Shown: in pieces, positions 17,452-26,782 of the stretch
How positions within the stretch are numbered: the stretch's first letter is position 1
Layout: the number at the start of each line of letters is the position of its first letter
Assembly (NCBI RefSeq): GCF_003545765.1
Contig: NZ_QXIO01000005.1
Span: 248,001 to 312,000, forward strand
Source of the DNA: Colwellia sp. RSH04
GTDB taxonomy: Bacteria; Pseudomonadota; Gammaproteobacteria; Enterobacterales; Alteromonadaceae
Direction of reading: 5' to 3'
DNA length: 64,000 bases
The notes under the pieces: generated by a model
Databases searched by the model: none
The model's input: only the letters and a program-made list of their open reading frames with translations
What the model was told of the DNA's origin: nothing
Made by a program: the position numbers and the translations under genes

Positions 17452-18345
17452 TCATGCTTTATGAGTTGATGACAATGTTAATTTTTTACTTAATATGACA
17501 ATAAGGATGCCTCCAAGGACTAACCCTGATGATTCAAGCAAACGCAGCGTTATGACTTCATGGGTAAATATTACTCCGCCTAATGCTGCAATTATTGGCA
17601 CAAGTAATTGAATGACCGCTGATTGTGTAACGGTAAGCCCGCCAAGTGCAATATACCAAACAGCGTACCCTAAGCCAGAGGTTATAGCGCCAGAGACTAT
17701 TGCGAGTAAAACCCCGTCTAAGGTTATATTTGCTTCCTCGAAAGTAAATATAACTAAAACAAAAAGCATAGGAATTGTGCGTAAGAAGTTATAAGCAGTG
17801 TCATTTAAAGCTTGTGCTGATGCCTTGCCTACAAGTGTATAAATCCCCCATGCTAAACCAGCGACACTCATTAAAATAAACCCTAAAAGCGAAGGCGTTG
17901 TAAGTCTGGGAATGATTAAATACACAAAGCCTGAAAAAGCCAGACATAAGCCAAACCATTCAGCATAGTGTAATCGATTACCTAAAATAACATTGATGAT
18001 AATCATGCTTATTTGAACGGCGCCAAATAAAATTAATGCGCCAGTTCCTGTGTCTAAAGAGATATATCCATATGAAAATGATACGGCATATAGAAATAGC
18101 ATACTGGCAGCCAACCAACTCCCTTTAGATTGTGTTTTTTTAGTTTGATTAGTTTGCTTAGTCTGTTTAGATATTAAGACTATAGCTAATAAGGTAATCG
18201 CTCCTGATAGCAGGCGAATAGCGGTAAAGCTTGCAGGGTCTATTGAGGTTGTACCTAATGCCAACCGACACAGTATTGAGTTTCCAGCAAATGCTATCAG
18301 TGCAAGTAATGCACAGATCATGATGTTAAATGGGGGATTTTTCAT
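17452..18345 (-). CDS. EamA/DMT-family transporter
   Basis: A 297-residue integral membrane protein with about ten hydrophobic segments in two five-helix halves, the EamA (drug/metabolite transporter) arrangement. The first half starts ALLALIAFAGNSILCRLAL; the second half holds GFILMSVAGLAWGIYTLVGK and AVIQLLVPIIAALGGVIF, the latter typical of the EamA repeat end. A short polar Gln-Thr-Lys-rich loop (about residues 61-74) separates helices 2 and 3. The substrate is unknown; relatives export amino acids or metabolites. It is 146 bp upstream of the Bax gene on the same strand. Confidence 0.82.
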   Translation of the reverse strand: MKNPPFNIMICALLALIAFAGNSILCRLALGTTSIDPASFTAIRLLSGAITLLAIVLISKQTKQTNQTKKTQSKGSWLAASMLFLYAVSFSYGYISLDTGTGALILFGAVQISMIIINVILGNRLHYAEWFGLCLAFSGFVYLIIPRLTTPSLLGFILMSVAGLAWGIYTLVGKASAQALNDTAYNFLRTIPMLFVLVIFTFEEANITLDGVLLAIVSGAITSGLGYAVWYIALGGLTVTQSAVIQLLVPIIAALGGVIFTHEVITLRLLESSGLVLGGILIVILSKKLTLSSTHKA

Positions 18346-18414
18346 AAGTCCTTAGAGTATCTGCTGAAATAATAAATGACAATATCTCGGTTGAAATTAG
18401 TTCAAGAGAAAAAT

Positions 18415-18553
18415 AATACTAATCCGTATAAGAAGGTGACGTCTTATCTAGAATGTATGGGCATAGAAGCACAGCTTATACGTGCCAAATATTATCTAAG
18501 TGACCACTTTTTTTGTGGAATGTTTATGCGAAATTTTTATACAAAATGGTATT
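18415..18553 (-). repeat. Family A interspersed repeat, full-length copy
   Basis: On the minus strand it begins AATACCATTTTGTATAAA and continues with 'atttcgcataaacattccac', matching the copy at 21072; it ends TTATACGGATTAGTATT. The ends AATACCA/TAGTATT are imperfect inverted repeats. It lies in the 525-bp gap before the glycosidase-like lipoprotein; the remaining 317 bp shows no other feature I can name. Confidence 0.6.
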
Positions 18554-18870
18554 AAAAAACTAAGGCGTGTATATCTTTACTTAATCATTAGTTTGAGAGA
18601 TGAAACCCCGTTAATCAAGACTAAAGGTGTTGCTCAGTACTCTTTTACTCGTTTTCGTTAATGCTTGTTAAAAAAGAGACTGTTCGATTTAAAGTTGATT
18701 ATAAATTACCTTATTTAGCTATATCAAAAGTTATTTATCAGGAGATTAATGTTGCAATAGTGTAAGCCTAAACTTGAACAATCATGATTGAATGATATCA
18801 ATAATAAATGGCTACTGTATTAAATTTTATCGCCATTTTATATGTTGAATAATGCCTAATAGGATAGCCC

Positions 18871-20919
18871 ATGAAACGTAATTTTTATACCATTTTAGCT
18901 ACACTACCCATATTGTTTGCTTGTAATTCAAAGCAAGCAGTTATCGCTCCTGCGTTAAAAAGTCAGAGTAAATCAGAAATCACAAGCTTAGCTAACACCT
19001 TAGATAATCGGTGGCAACAAACAGAACAAGGTATTACTTGGCAAGTACAAGATATCCATGAAGATCATATAGAAATGAGTGGTGAGCAAGTATCTGCCAT
19101 TATTTATTATGGAAATGATGATAAAGGCAGGTTAACGCTGAAAAGAAAAATTGTTTGGCCTATGTTAAGAACAATTCCTAATGATACCCATGCAAGTTAC
19201 ATTCATGATTTTGATTTATCAATTACGCCCACCATTAGTTTAAATGGTCAAGAGGTAGAACATGAGCTTTTAACTCAAGTCGATATTAATGGCACATTAA
19301 CACTAAAGAGTACTATTAAAGCTGGAATAACAATTACCCGTACATTGGCTCCTAGTCCCACCAAGCCTTTAGTGATAGAACAGATAACGATAAAAAATGA
19401 CGCTAAGTCTGCAGTGAATGTATCACTTGGTTCATTATCCTATCAACATAACACACCGGCAGAACAAGGCGTTTATGGCAGTTATAAAGTGCAAGCGACC
19501 AGTGATAAATCGGGCGATTATGTACTTTCTTCAGGTAAAGGTATTACAGTCAATGTTGACTATAAAGCGACTAAAAAAGGGCAAGTAGCCCATTTCAATA
19601 GTGCACAAGAGCTTCTAGCTAGAGAAGCATACGTTGATGGGTTAAAAAGTAATTTGCAATTAGTCACACCTGATCCTGTTATTAATCAAATGTTTGAATT
19701 TGCTAAGCTTCGTTCTGCTGAATCTATTTTTAGAACAAAAGGTGGTTTAATGCATGGCCCTGGCGGAGGAAGATACTACGCTGCAATTTGGGCGAATGAT
19801 CAAGCGGAATATATTAATCCATTTTTTCCTTTTTTAGGGGATATCAATGGCAATGAATCAGCGATTAATAGTTTTTATCATTTCGCTCGCTTTATGAATG
19901 ATCAGGGAAAATATATACCTTCATCAATCATTGCCGAAGGCACTGATATTTGGGATGGTGCAGGTGATAGAGGCGACTGCGCGATGATCGCTTATGGAGC
20001 GAGTCGCTTTGCATTAGCTTATGGTGATAAAGCGCAAGCGACAGAGTTATTACCATTGATTAATTGGTGTATTGATTATAGCTTTATGCAGGAAACACAA
20101 GACGGCGTTATTGCTTCTGACAGTGATGAACTTGAAGGACGTTTTCCTGCGGGAGACGTAAACTTAAGTACGAATATGCTAACTTATGGCAGCTTAATAT
20201 CTGCGAGCTACCTTCATCAAGAATTAGGTCATTTTGACACGGCAAAGCAATATGAAACTAAGGCTGTGATACTAGCGAAGAATATTGAAAAGTACTTTGG
20301 TGCTAATGTTCAAGGATATGAAACATACCAGTACTATCAAGGTAATGAAAAGCTTAGAGCTTGGATTGCCTTACCATTTACTTTTGGTATTTTTGAGCGC
20401 AAAGAGCAAACCCTTGCGGCATTACTGTCTGAACACCTATGGAGTGAAGACGGGATTTATTCAGAAGCGGGTAATAAAACGTTTTGGGATAGAGCTACAT
20501 TGTATGCATTTCGTGGAATATTCAATGCTAAAGAAACCGATACGGCAATGCGCTACTTTAAATATTACTCAAGAAAGCGCTTGCTAGGTGAACACGTACC
20601 TTATGCGGTTGAAGCATGGCCTGAGGGGAATCAACGCCACCTTTCAGCTGAAAGTGCGTTGTACGCTAGAGCAATTACCGAAGGTTTATTTGGCATAGAG
20701 CCAATTGCGTTTAATGCTTTTTATGTTGCTCCATATCTACCTTCGTCATGGAATGAAATGTGTTTAAATAGTATTCGTGCATTCTCAAATAATTTTGATA
20801 TTTGTGTGAAAAGGGATGCAAATAATGCTGAGGCGTTTCAAATTATAATTCAATCGCAAAATACACAAGTACAACACATTAGTTGGGATGGAAATAGCCC
20901 TATTAAAGTGACACTTTAG
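18871..20919 (+). CDS. Lipoprotein with (alpha/alpha)6-barrel glycosidase-like domain
   Basis: A 682-residue predicted lipoprotein (lipobox LPILFAC, Cys18). The N-terminal half is beta-sandwich-like. From about residue 270 the pattern is that of six-hairpin glycosidases (GH78/GH95/GH15-like): IWANDQAEYINPFFPFLGD, GTDIWDGAGDRGDCAMIAYG, FPAGDVNLSTNMLTYG and AWPEGNQRHLSAESALY. Acidic residues within these blocks are likely catalytic, but I cannot name a GH family or substrate with certainty. With the GH97 gene 5 kb upstream it suggests polysaccharide or glycoside use. AGGATA lies before the ATG and a strong terminator follows. Confidence 0.65.
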   Translation: MKRNFYTILATLPILFACNSKQAVIAPALKSQSKSEITSLANTLDNRWQQTEQGITWQVQDIHEDHIEMSGEQVSAIIYYGNDDKGRLTLKRKIVWPMLRTIPNDTHASYIHDFDLSITPTISLNGQEVEHELLTQVDINGTLTLKSTIKAGITITRTLAPSPTKPLVIEQITIKNDAKSAVNVSLGSLSYQHNTPAEQGVYGSYKVQATSDKSGDYVLSSGKGITVNVDYKATKKGQVAHFNSAQELLAREAYVDGLKSNLQLVTPDPVINQMFEFAKLRSAESIFRTKGGLMHGPGGGRYYAAIWANDQAEYINPFFPFLGDINGNESAINSFYHFARFMNDQGKYIPSSIIAEGTDIWDGAGDRGDCAMIAYGASRFALAYGDKAQATELLPLINWCIDYSFMQETQDGVIASDSDELEGRFPAGDVNLSTNMLTYGSLISASYLHQELGHFDTAKQYETKAVILAKNIEKYFGANVQGYETYQYYQGNEKLRAWIALPFTFGIFERKEQTLAALLSEHLWSEDGIYSEAGNKTFWDRATLYAFRGIFNAKETDTAMRYFKYYSRKRLLGEHVPYAVEAWPEGNQRHLSAESALYARAITEGLFGIEPIAFNAFYVAPYLPSSWNEMCLNSIRAFSNNFDICVKRDANNAEAFQIIIQSQNTQVQHISWDGNSPIKVTL

Positions 20920-20967
20920 CTAAATAAACCGCTAAGAGCGAAACTTAGTAAATCGTAAAGTATATTG

Positions 20968-21012
20968 CTGCCATTAAATGTTATTTATAAAATAATTTAA
21001 TGGCAGTTTTTG
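20968..21012 (+). terminator. Rho-independent terminator after the glycosidase-like gene
   Basis: Perfect 12-bp stem CTGCCATTAAAT/ATTTAATGGCAG with a 15-base loop, followed by TTTTTGTTTTT, 49 bp past the stop. Confidence 0.85.
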
Positions 21013-21071
21013 TTTTTAGGGTAACATAGGGCGCTTGAAATATAGCGCTGTTGTAATAAGTCGCGAAGCTT

Positions 21072-21198
21072 ATACCTTTTGCATATAGATTTCGCATAAA
21101 CACTTCACATAAAGAAGTAACCACATAGAACAACATCGGCGACATTAGAACAAATAAAATAATCATTAAGAAATCATTTTATTATACGGGGTGCTATT
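21072..21198 (+). repeat. Family A interspersed repeat, full-length copy
   Basis: Begins ATACCTTTTGCATATAGATT, contains 'cacataaagaagtaaccaca', then 'gacattagaacaaat', and ends TTATACGGGGTGCTATTA. It shares blocks with copies at 18415 (reverse), 22365, 43230 (reverse) and 57207. It fills much of the gap between the glycosidase-like gene and the next gene. Confidence 0.6.
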
Positions 21199-21282
21199 AT
21201 TTGCTCGTTCAATGTGAAAACTCTAGTGCTGGTTTCATTCAGGCAAATAAATAATAATCTATGCTAACAAACAGGATTTTCG

Positions 21283-21810
21283 ATGAGTAATGTTGGGTTT
21301 GGATGTAAGCACTTTTCACTTGGGGTATATATTGCCAATATACCAAATATGTCAGAATATAAGACGCTGTCTTGTATAACACCGCTAACCCAAGATGAAA
21401 TATATACGATAGGTCAAGCATGTGGTAATGGTTGGTGCAAAGTGTTTAATGTATATGCCAAACTGATTTATGCACTTAATGTTATCAACATTGAAGATAT
21501 CTCTATGCATAGCAGTTGGCAGAAATATCGAGATGAATTGATGTTACAACCAAATAGTAAGATAGCATTACTCTTTTCTTCACCTCAAATAACTAAAGTT
21601 AAGGCGAATATAAAGATTATTTGCGGTAGAACCTACGCAAAATCGTTGTTAAATACAGGCGATCTAAAGGCTAACTTTATTTGGTTAGATGATGAGTTTG
21701 CGATAGACAAGCATAATCAAGTTATTGTTTGCCCTTATTTTGACTATAGACAGTTATCAAATATTAAAATAGAAAAACTCAAACAGTTAATTTTATCTTT
21801 AACAGAATAA
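21283..21810 (+). CDS. Hypothetical protein
   Basis: A 175-residue soluble protein with no signal peptide or membrane segment. I do not recognise a named domain. Visible features are a Cys-rich middle (GQACGNGWCKVF), the segment RDELMLQPNSKIALLFSSPQI and a stretch IICGRTYAKSLL followed by FIWLDDEF. The base and codon use look like the neighbours. The start at 21283 follows 'aggattttcg', a fair ribosome site (AGGA). The protein reads as a real gene because the frame is long, ordered and free of low-complexity sequence, but no function is offered. Confidence 0.65.
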   Translation: MSNVGFGCKHFSLGVYIANIPNMSEYKTLSCITPLTQDEIYTIGQACGNGWCKVFNVYAKLIYALNVINIEDISMHSSWQKYRDELMLQPNSKIALLFSSPQITKVKANIKIICGRTYAKSLLNTGDLKANFIWLDDEFAIDKHNQVIVCPYFDYRQLSNIKIEKLKQLILSLTE

Positions 21811-21984
21811 AAGTGTTTACTTTATACGCACAATCACCTATAGTTCGTCGCGTTAAGCTAATCACCGTGCTCCATACATGGTATTACAGAGTAAATCCTC
21901 ACGCTTATTTCGTGTTTTGTCTTTCCCTTTCACAGTCAGTCAACACCTTTTTTATCAATTTAATCAATTGTTAAATGCTAACTT

Positions 21985-22017
21985 CATCAATTTTTTGATG
22001 TGGCTATTTATCGCCAC
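21985..22017 (+). promoter_or_regulatory. Paired hairpins in the leader of the 55-residue gene
   Basis: Two adjacent stems, CATCAA/TTGATG (loop 4) and GTGGC/GCCAC (loop 8), share their junction base and lie 58-90 bp before the start codon at 22075. They may be a terminator or a structured 5' leader. The 264-bp gap upstream shows no other gene. Confidence 0.35.
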
Positions 22018-22074
22018 CAAAATTAGCAGTTTAGCTTTTGTAATGTCGTAAACTCGACAAAAAGGAGTTATTTT

Positions 22075-22242
22075 ATGTCTTACACTTATCAAGGTAAGGT
22101 TTACAGTATTGCTGCACCAGTAAAGTCTATCTCAGTTAACAAATGTAATGTTGTTGTTAAAGATCAATCTGGAGCGCATCACTTTAAGTTTACTAAAGCA
22201 GATGAGTCTAAACAGTTTTTAACAAAACTTTACCAACTTTAA
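22075..22242 (+). CDS. Small conserved-looking protein, 55 residues
   Basis: A short gene with an excellent ribosome binding site (AAAAAGGAG, 7 nt before ATG) and its own terminator downstream. The product starts MSYTYQGKVYSIAAPVKS and ends FLTKLYQL; it is basic, soluble and looks like a single small beta-rich domain. I do not recognise the family. The strong translation signal, long leader and terminator argue for a monocistronic, well-expressed small gene. Confidence 0.65.
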   Translation: MSYTYQGKVYSIAAPVKSISVNKCNVVVKDQSGAHHFKFTKADESKQFLTKLYQL

Positions 22243-22301
22243 TGGCAATATCAGTGACTTTTAATAATTAACGTTACAAAATTGTCAGTTATTAAAAAAA
22301 T

Positions 22302-22336
22302 AAAAAGCAACTATCTATAATGAAAGTTGTTTTTTT
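22302..22336 (+). terminator. Terminator after the 55-residue gene
   Basis: AAAAAGCAACT pairs with AGTTGTTTTTTT (CAACT/AGTTG core extended by A-T pairs), ending in a run of seven T, about 60 bp past the stop. Confidence 0.6.
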
Positions 22337-22364
22337 GTTTTAAAATCAATTGTTATTTATAGTC

Positions 22365-22497
22365 ATACCATTTTGCATAAAGAAATGACCACATAGAACG
22401 ACATGAGGGACATTAGAATAAAAAAAATTTATCGGTATGGCTATTCTACTTCAAGCAATTCCTAGTTAAGAAATAACTTTATTATACGTTTGGTATT
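22365..22497 (+). repeat. Family A interspersed repeat, full-length copy
   Basis: Runs from ATACCATTTTGCATAAAGAA to TTATACGTTTGGTATTA; the ends ATACCA and TGGTAT are inverted copies. The interior 'gaccacatagaacgacatgagggacattagaa' core (first 20 bases and following) matches the copy at 21072. Confidence 0.65.
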
Positions 22498-22566
22498 AAA
22501 TCCTTGCTTTTCAGCAGAACTACTTAATACTTACTAAACAGCTTTACAGACTTTTATTGTTATTAC

Positions 22567-23787
22567 ATGAATATTCAAATGGATTTAGCGAGCAAAACAA
22601 AAGACTATGAATGGTTAAATGCTCTACTTATTGATGATAGTACCGTTATTTTAGACTACGTAGCAAAAGTCTTAGAAGATTCGTTTAATATATCTAACTG
22701 CCATAAAGCAACGTCTTCTGCAGAGGCTATTCAAGTATTAAGAAGCTCAAAATCAATTAATTTACTCTTTTTAGATTTGAACATGCCTAATGTTGATGGT
22801 ATTCAATTTTTAGAAAAACTAAGTCAAATTAATTATAAAGGCTATGTAGTTATTATGAGTGGTGTTTCTACTCAAATTATCTCTTCTGTTGAATCGTTAA
22901 CTAAAAACTATGGGTTAAACTATATAGGCACATTGCTCAAACCTATGCACGAATCTGATTTTGTTAATATTATTAATAAAATTGGTACATCTCGAAAGAA
23001 GTTTCAGTCATCAGACTCTTTAAAAACCTATGAAATTATCAGAGCAATTAAAAATGATGATATTGAGGTAATGTATCAACCTCAAATAGAGCTTGCCAGC
23101 AGAAAGTTTATGGGGGTTGAAGCATTGTGTCGTATGGTACACCCAAGGCTAGGCATGATTTCACCTGATAGATTCATTGATAAAGCTGAAGAAAGCGAGC
23201 TAATCATTCATATTACCTTGGCCGTATTGAAAATAGCCTTTGGTGATTGGAAAAAATGGTCAATGAATGGCCTAGATTTAAAACTCTCGGTAAATGTTTC
23301 ACCGATATCTCTTCAGCAGCCTGAATTTGCCGATACTATTTTTATGCTGCTTTCTCAGTTCGCAATGCCCGCAGATAAGCTATGTATTGAAATTACAGAA
23401 GGTGCTTTAGCAAATGACCCTTTGCAAGAGCTTGCTAATTTAAATCGTCTAAGTATGCGAGGTGTAGCGTTAGCGTTTGATGATTTTGGTCAAAACAACT
23501 CTACAATTGAGCGACTTCAAAAGTTTCCTGTTAATTATTTAAAATTAGATAAAAGTTACTTTATTGAACAAAAAGGGCAATTGAACCAACTTGCATTAAT
23601 CAACAGCACATTATCTATCGCCAAGGAATTACATATTAAAACGATCGCAGAAGGTGTTGAAGATTCTGCTGTGATGAGTTTAGTAACAGACATGGGCTGT
23701 GATTATGGTCAAGGGTATTATATAAGTAAACCGATGAAAGCTAAGGATGTACTTGCTTGGCAACGTGAATGGAATGCTAAAACTTAA
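22567..23787 (+). CDS. Response regulator with EAL phosphodiesterase domain
   Basis: A 406-residue two-domain protein. Residues about 15-140 are a receiver domain: acidic pair in LLIDDSTV, phosphoacceptor Asp in LLFLDLNMPNVDG and the lysine in TLLKPMHE. Residues about 150-405 are an EAL domain with the catalytic set intact: GVEALCRM, the Asn of SVNVSP, the Glu of CIEITEGAL, the double Asp of FDDFGQNNS, the Lys in YLKLDKSY, Glu in AEGVED and Gln in GQGYYISKPM. It should break down cyclic di-GMP to pGpG, controlled by phosphorylation. No histidine kinase is adjacent. Confidence 0.9.
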   Translation: MNIQMDLASKTKDYEWLNALLIDDSTVILDYVAKVLEDSFNISNCHKATSSAEAIQVLRSSKSINLLFLDLNMPNVDGIQFLEKLSQINYKGYVVIMSGVSTQIISSVESLTKNYGLNYIGTLLKPMHESDFVNIINKIGTSRKKFQSSDSLKTYEIIRAIKNDDIEVMYQPQIELASRKFMGVEALCRMVHPRLGMISPDRFIDKAEESELIIHITLAVLKIAFGDWKKWSMNGLDLKLSVNVSPISLQQPEFADTIFMLLSQFAMPADKLCIEITEGALANDPLQELANLNRLSMRGVALAFDDFGQNNSTIERLQKFPVNYLKLDKSYFIEQKGQLNQLALINSTLSIAKELHIKTIAEGVEDSAVMSLVTDMGCDYGQGYYISKPMKAKDVLAWQREWNAKT

Positions 23788-23812
23788 GCGCTTCCCCATC
23801 ATTCTCATATAT

Positions 23813-24868
23813 TTAACGCTGAAAAGGCAGAATATTTTCAATTTTCTGCTTCACAATAAATTCATTAAATGCATCAGCTAATCGCTCTGTTTCCTTAAGT
23901 ACTGTTAACCAATAGTTTAATCGGGTATTGGCATCAAGGTTATTGAAATCTGTTCTGTCGGGAATTTTTTTATAGGGTAAGCTGTTAATGAACTCATCTG
24001 ATGGTGCCAACATAACGACATCATCATAACTTGAATTTAATACCGCCCGTTTACTGTTTTTATCAAACCAGCCAGCTTTTGGGGTAGAATTAAAATGAGG
24101 GTAAAGGGTTAAACCTTTGCTTTTTTGCTCAAGTGTAAAGTCAAAGTGATAATCAATAATGCCTCCATCTCGATACATACCGCTAGGTGCGCCTTGAATG
24201 TTTTTAACGCCAGCCATCACCATAGGTATAGACCCAGACGCCATAAGCGATTCACCAATATTCTGTTTTTGTAAGTTAATATAATAACTAGGTATTTTAT
24301 AGGGATCGCTAATGGTTAATTGACTACTCGGGTGTTTAAATATAAACCGTTGGTACTGAAGTGATAAATACTGTCTGTTAATTTTATTTAATAACATGCT
24401 AGAAAGTAACCCAGCACCTTGTTTATATTTAGATTCACTGGCGGTAAACCCAATACATTTTGCTACAATAAAATGTGCTTTAAAAATATCATTATCGAGA
24501 ATTTCTTGTTCGCCAGACTCTCCAAAAACATGACTGATAATTTCTGTGGCGTTGTCTGATATCTCTTGGGGTGTTGGCTTTTCTGAATAAACTACTCTGG
24601 CATATTTATAAGCTAATCTTTCTATTGCCTCAACAGGAGACTTTTGCGCAAAACAGGCAGCACGAAAAGCACCAGCAGAAGAGCCAATAAGATTTAACTC
24701 ATTTACTCTATTTTTAAAAAACTCACCAAATAGATATTTATCTAACCCAAAAAGCGTAAACCACTTAGGGCCCCCACTTGCTCCAAGGAAATTGTTAAAT
24801 AACTCTTGTTTAAAACCTTGTTCTTGAAGGGTTTTTAAGGCGTTAGCGCCTGCGTATATTTCCAGCAT
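23813..24868 (-). CDS. Patatin-like phospholipase family protein
   Basis: A 351-residue patatin-family hydrolase. The oxyanion region LGASGGPKWF (about residues 28-37) is followed by the nucleophile elbow GSSAG (Ser64), and the second dyad residue is in MYRDGGIIDYHF. No signal peptide is evident, so it may act on membrane lipids from inside or be exported another way. The first 39 codons are present as two further decayed copies at 29622-29741 and 31418-31536, in the same orientation, which marks this gene as the source or sibling of a duplicated fragment. Confidence 0.85.
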   Translation of the reverse strand: MLEIYAGANALKTLQEQGFKQELFNNFLGASGGPKWFTLFGLDKYLFGEFFKNRVNELNLIGSSAGAFRAACFAQKSPVEAIERLAYKYARVVYSEKPTPQEISDNATEIISHVFGESGEQEILDNDIFKAHFIVAKCIGFTASESKYKQGAGLLSSMLLNKINRQYLSLQYQRFIFKHPSSQLTISDPYKIPSYYINLQKQNIGESLMASGSIPMVMAGVKNIQGAPSGMYRDGGIIDYHFDFTLEQKSKGLTLYPHFNSTPKAGWFDKNSKRAVLNSSYDDVVMLAPSDEFINSLPYKKIPDRTDFNNLDANTRLNYWLTVLKETERLADAFNEFIVKQKIENILPFQR

Positions 24869-25036
24869 ATTTATCTACTTATTTGTTTTAATCAATGGCA
24901 ACTGAAAGCTTATAGTTATCGTGACTGCTCATCATTTTATATTAACTTTGAAGCTAAAATTCCTAAAAGAAACCAATCTTGGATGTGATTATTGAGGTTG
25001 TAATCCCACAATTTAAGAAATGGAAAAATTTTAGCT

Positions 25037-26611
25037 TTACTTTCTGGGAACTCTTTTTAAAGGTTTTTGTCTATTTTTTTGTGCAAGTGTTTTAAGTAAT
25101 CTATTGAATTGTGCTTCATCAGCTACTTTTAAAAAAAGAGGTAGATTTTTAAAGCGATATTCATAACTAAACCCTTTTCTCACTGCCTGCTCAAATGTAT
25201 CAATTGCTTCTGATTTATTTTTAAGCGCAAGTAATATAAGTCCTTTATTAAATATCAGTTCAGCCCATTGGTTACCTGAGTTGATCTTGTCATTTATTTG
25301 TTGCAATAGGTACTCTAGCTGTTGAGCATTTTTAGTGATAATTGCTAAATATATTTGAGAGGGTAAAGTATAACGCCCACCCAACAAAGTCGAACGCTCA
25401 AGGCTTTGGGTTGCTGACTCTAAATTATTTGCTTGAAGATGTGCTAGGGACAATAACCAATGATCAAATTGAGAATTAGGTGACCCTGCTAGTTTATCTT
25501 GCAAAACCGCACTTGCTTGAAGGTGCTCACCTTCCTGTAGGCTTATTTCGGCTAGCACGCTATATGACAATAAATAGTCAGGATTTATTTCTAAAGATTG
25601 ATTAAGTACCCTTTTGGCATGTTCAAGCATATAGAGTTCTCGGTAACACAAAGCTAAGATAGTCATAACTTCTGGGTTTTCAGGTGATTTTTCAGAGGCA
25701 CCTCTTACGGTTTGATAAGCGAGTAATGTTTCTCCCATCCCTAAGTATACTAGAGCACGATAAGCAGCAACCACGCCCCAATTAGGCGCAATTTCACTTG
25801 CTGTATTATGTGCTGCCATTGAGTCCGAGTAATGTCCTTTAAGGAAAAGTGTGAAGCCTTGTGAGGCATATCCCCATGGGCTTTTGGGTTCTAATATTAT
25901 TGCTTTTTTAGATAACTCAGATGCTTGTTTTAACCAAAGCTCTCCTTTACCGAATTGAAAATAACCTTGCGCATACGCATTAGCCAAACCACTGTATGTT
26001 GAACCAATATGTGGCTCTTCTTCGATTGCCTTTTTATAAAGACCAATAGCTCGATCATTATCAGCCAAATTAAATCGGAAATAATACTGTGTTGCTTGGA
26101 ATGCGTAATCATTGTTTCCACGGCTTTTCTGTGCACTAGACGTAGCAAATAATACATCGCTATATGTACTTACTAATAAGGCGCATAAAGCAATAAAGGA
26201 AAAAGCTGCAAATAATATGGCTGGAGTTTTCTTCTTACTTGGTATTGGTTTGTTATTAAGAGGTTTTGATTCCGCTTCATTAGGCTTTAATTTTACTTGT
26301 TCGCTCACTTGAGCAATACAGCGATAACCTAAACCTCGTTCAGCAACCAAATATTTGGGATTATCTGAAGTTTCAGAAAGTGCTTCCCTTAACCTTGACA
26401 CTCGCTTTTTTAAGTTCTCGTCAGAAACAACACGATCAGGCCAAACGGCAATCATTAAATCATCATGGCTGACAATATTTGGAGCGTGCTCAACTAAGGT
26501 AAGTAGCAACCGATAAGACAGCTCTGATAGATTAAGCTCAACATCCTTTTTAAGGACTTTTCTTTGACTTGAATCGAGTATCAAGTCATCGCCAATCACA
26601 AACCTTCTCAT
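25037..26611 (-). CDS. CadC-type transmembrane transcriptional regulator with TPR domain
   Basis: A 524-residue protein. Residues 1-105 are an OmpR/PhoB-type winged helix (LSELSYRLLLTLVEHAPNIV, DENLKKRVSRLREAL, ERGLGYRC). A single membrane segment (about residues 131-150, ILFAAFSFIALCALLVSTY) follows, then a periplasmic half of tetratricopeptide repeats (RAIGLYKKAIEEEPHIGSTYS, residues ILEPKSPWGYASQGF and similar). This CadC/ToxR-like layout couples an outside signal to transcription without a kinase. It diverges, with a 171-bp gap, from the serine hydrolase and S41-like genes and may control them. Confidence 0.85.
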   Translation of the reverse strand: MRRFVIGDDLILDSSQRKVLKKDVELNLSELSYRLLLTLVEHAPNIVSHDDLMIAVWPDRVVSDENLKKRVSRLREALSETSDNPKYLVAERGLGYRCIAQVSEQVKLKPNEAESKPLNNKPIPSKKKTPAILFAAFSFIALCALLVSTYSDVLFATSSAQKSRGNNDYAFQATQYYFRFNLADNDRAIGLYKKAIEEEPHIGSTYSGLANAYAQGYFQFGKGELWLKQASELSKKAIILEPKSPWGYASQGFTLFLKGHYSDSMAAHNTASEIAPNWGVVAAYRALVYLGMGETLLAYQTVRGASEKSPENPEVMTILALCYRELYMLEHAKRVLNQSLEINPDYLLSYSVLAEISLQEGEHLQASAVLQDKLAGSPNSQFDHWLLSLAHLQANNLESATQSLERSTLLGGRYTLPSQIYLAIITKNAQQLEYLLQQINDKINSGNQWAELIFNKGLILLALKNKSEAIDTFEQAVRKGFSYEYRFKNLPLFLKVADEAQFNRLLKTLAQKNRQKPLKRVPRK

Positions 26612-26782
26612 ATCAAAGCTACTATTTATTATTTTAAATACAACATCTTACTTGAACTATATCAAGGTGTCACTTTAAGTCACCGTATAGAACCGTGATT
26701 GTCAGCTACTTTTTTACTATTTCAAGTACTGTGTTGTGCATCATATTTAAACTAACAAAAAACAAAGTTCTTAGAGGAAAAA

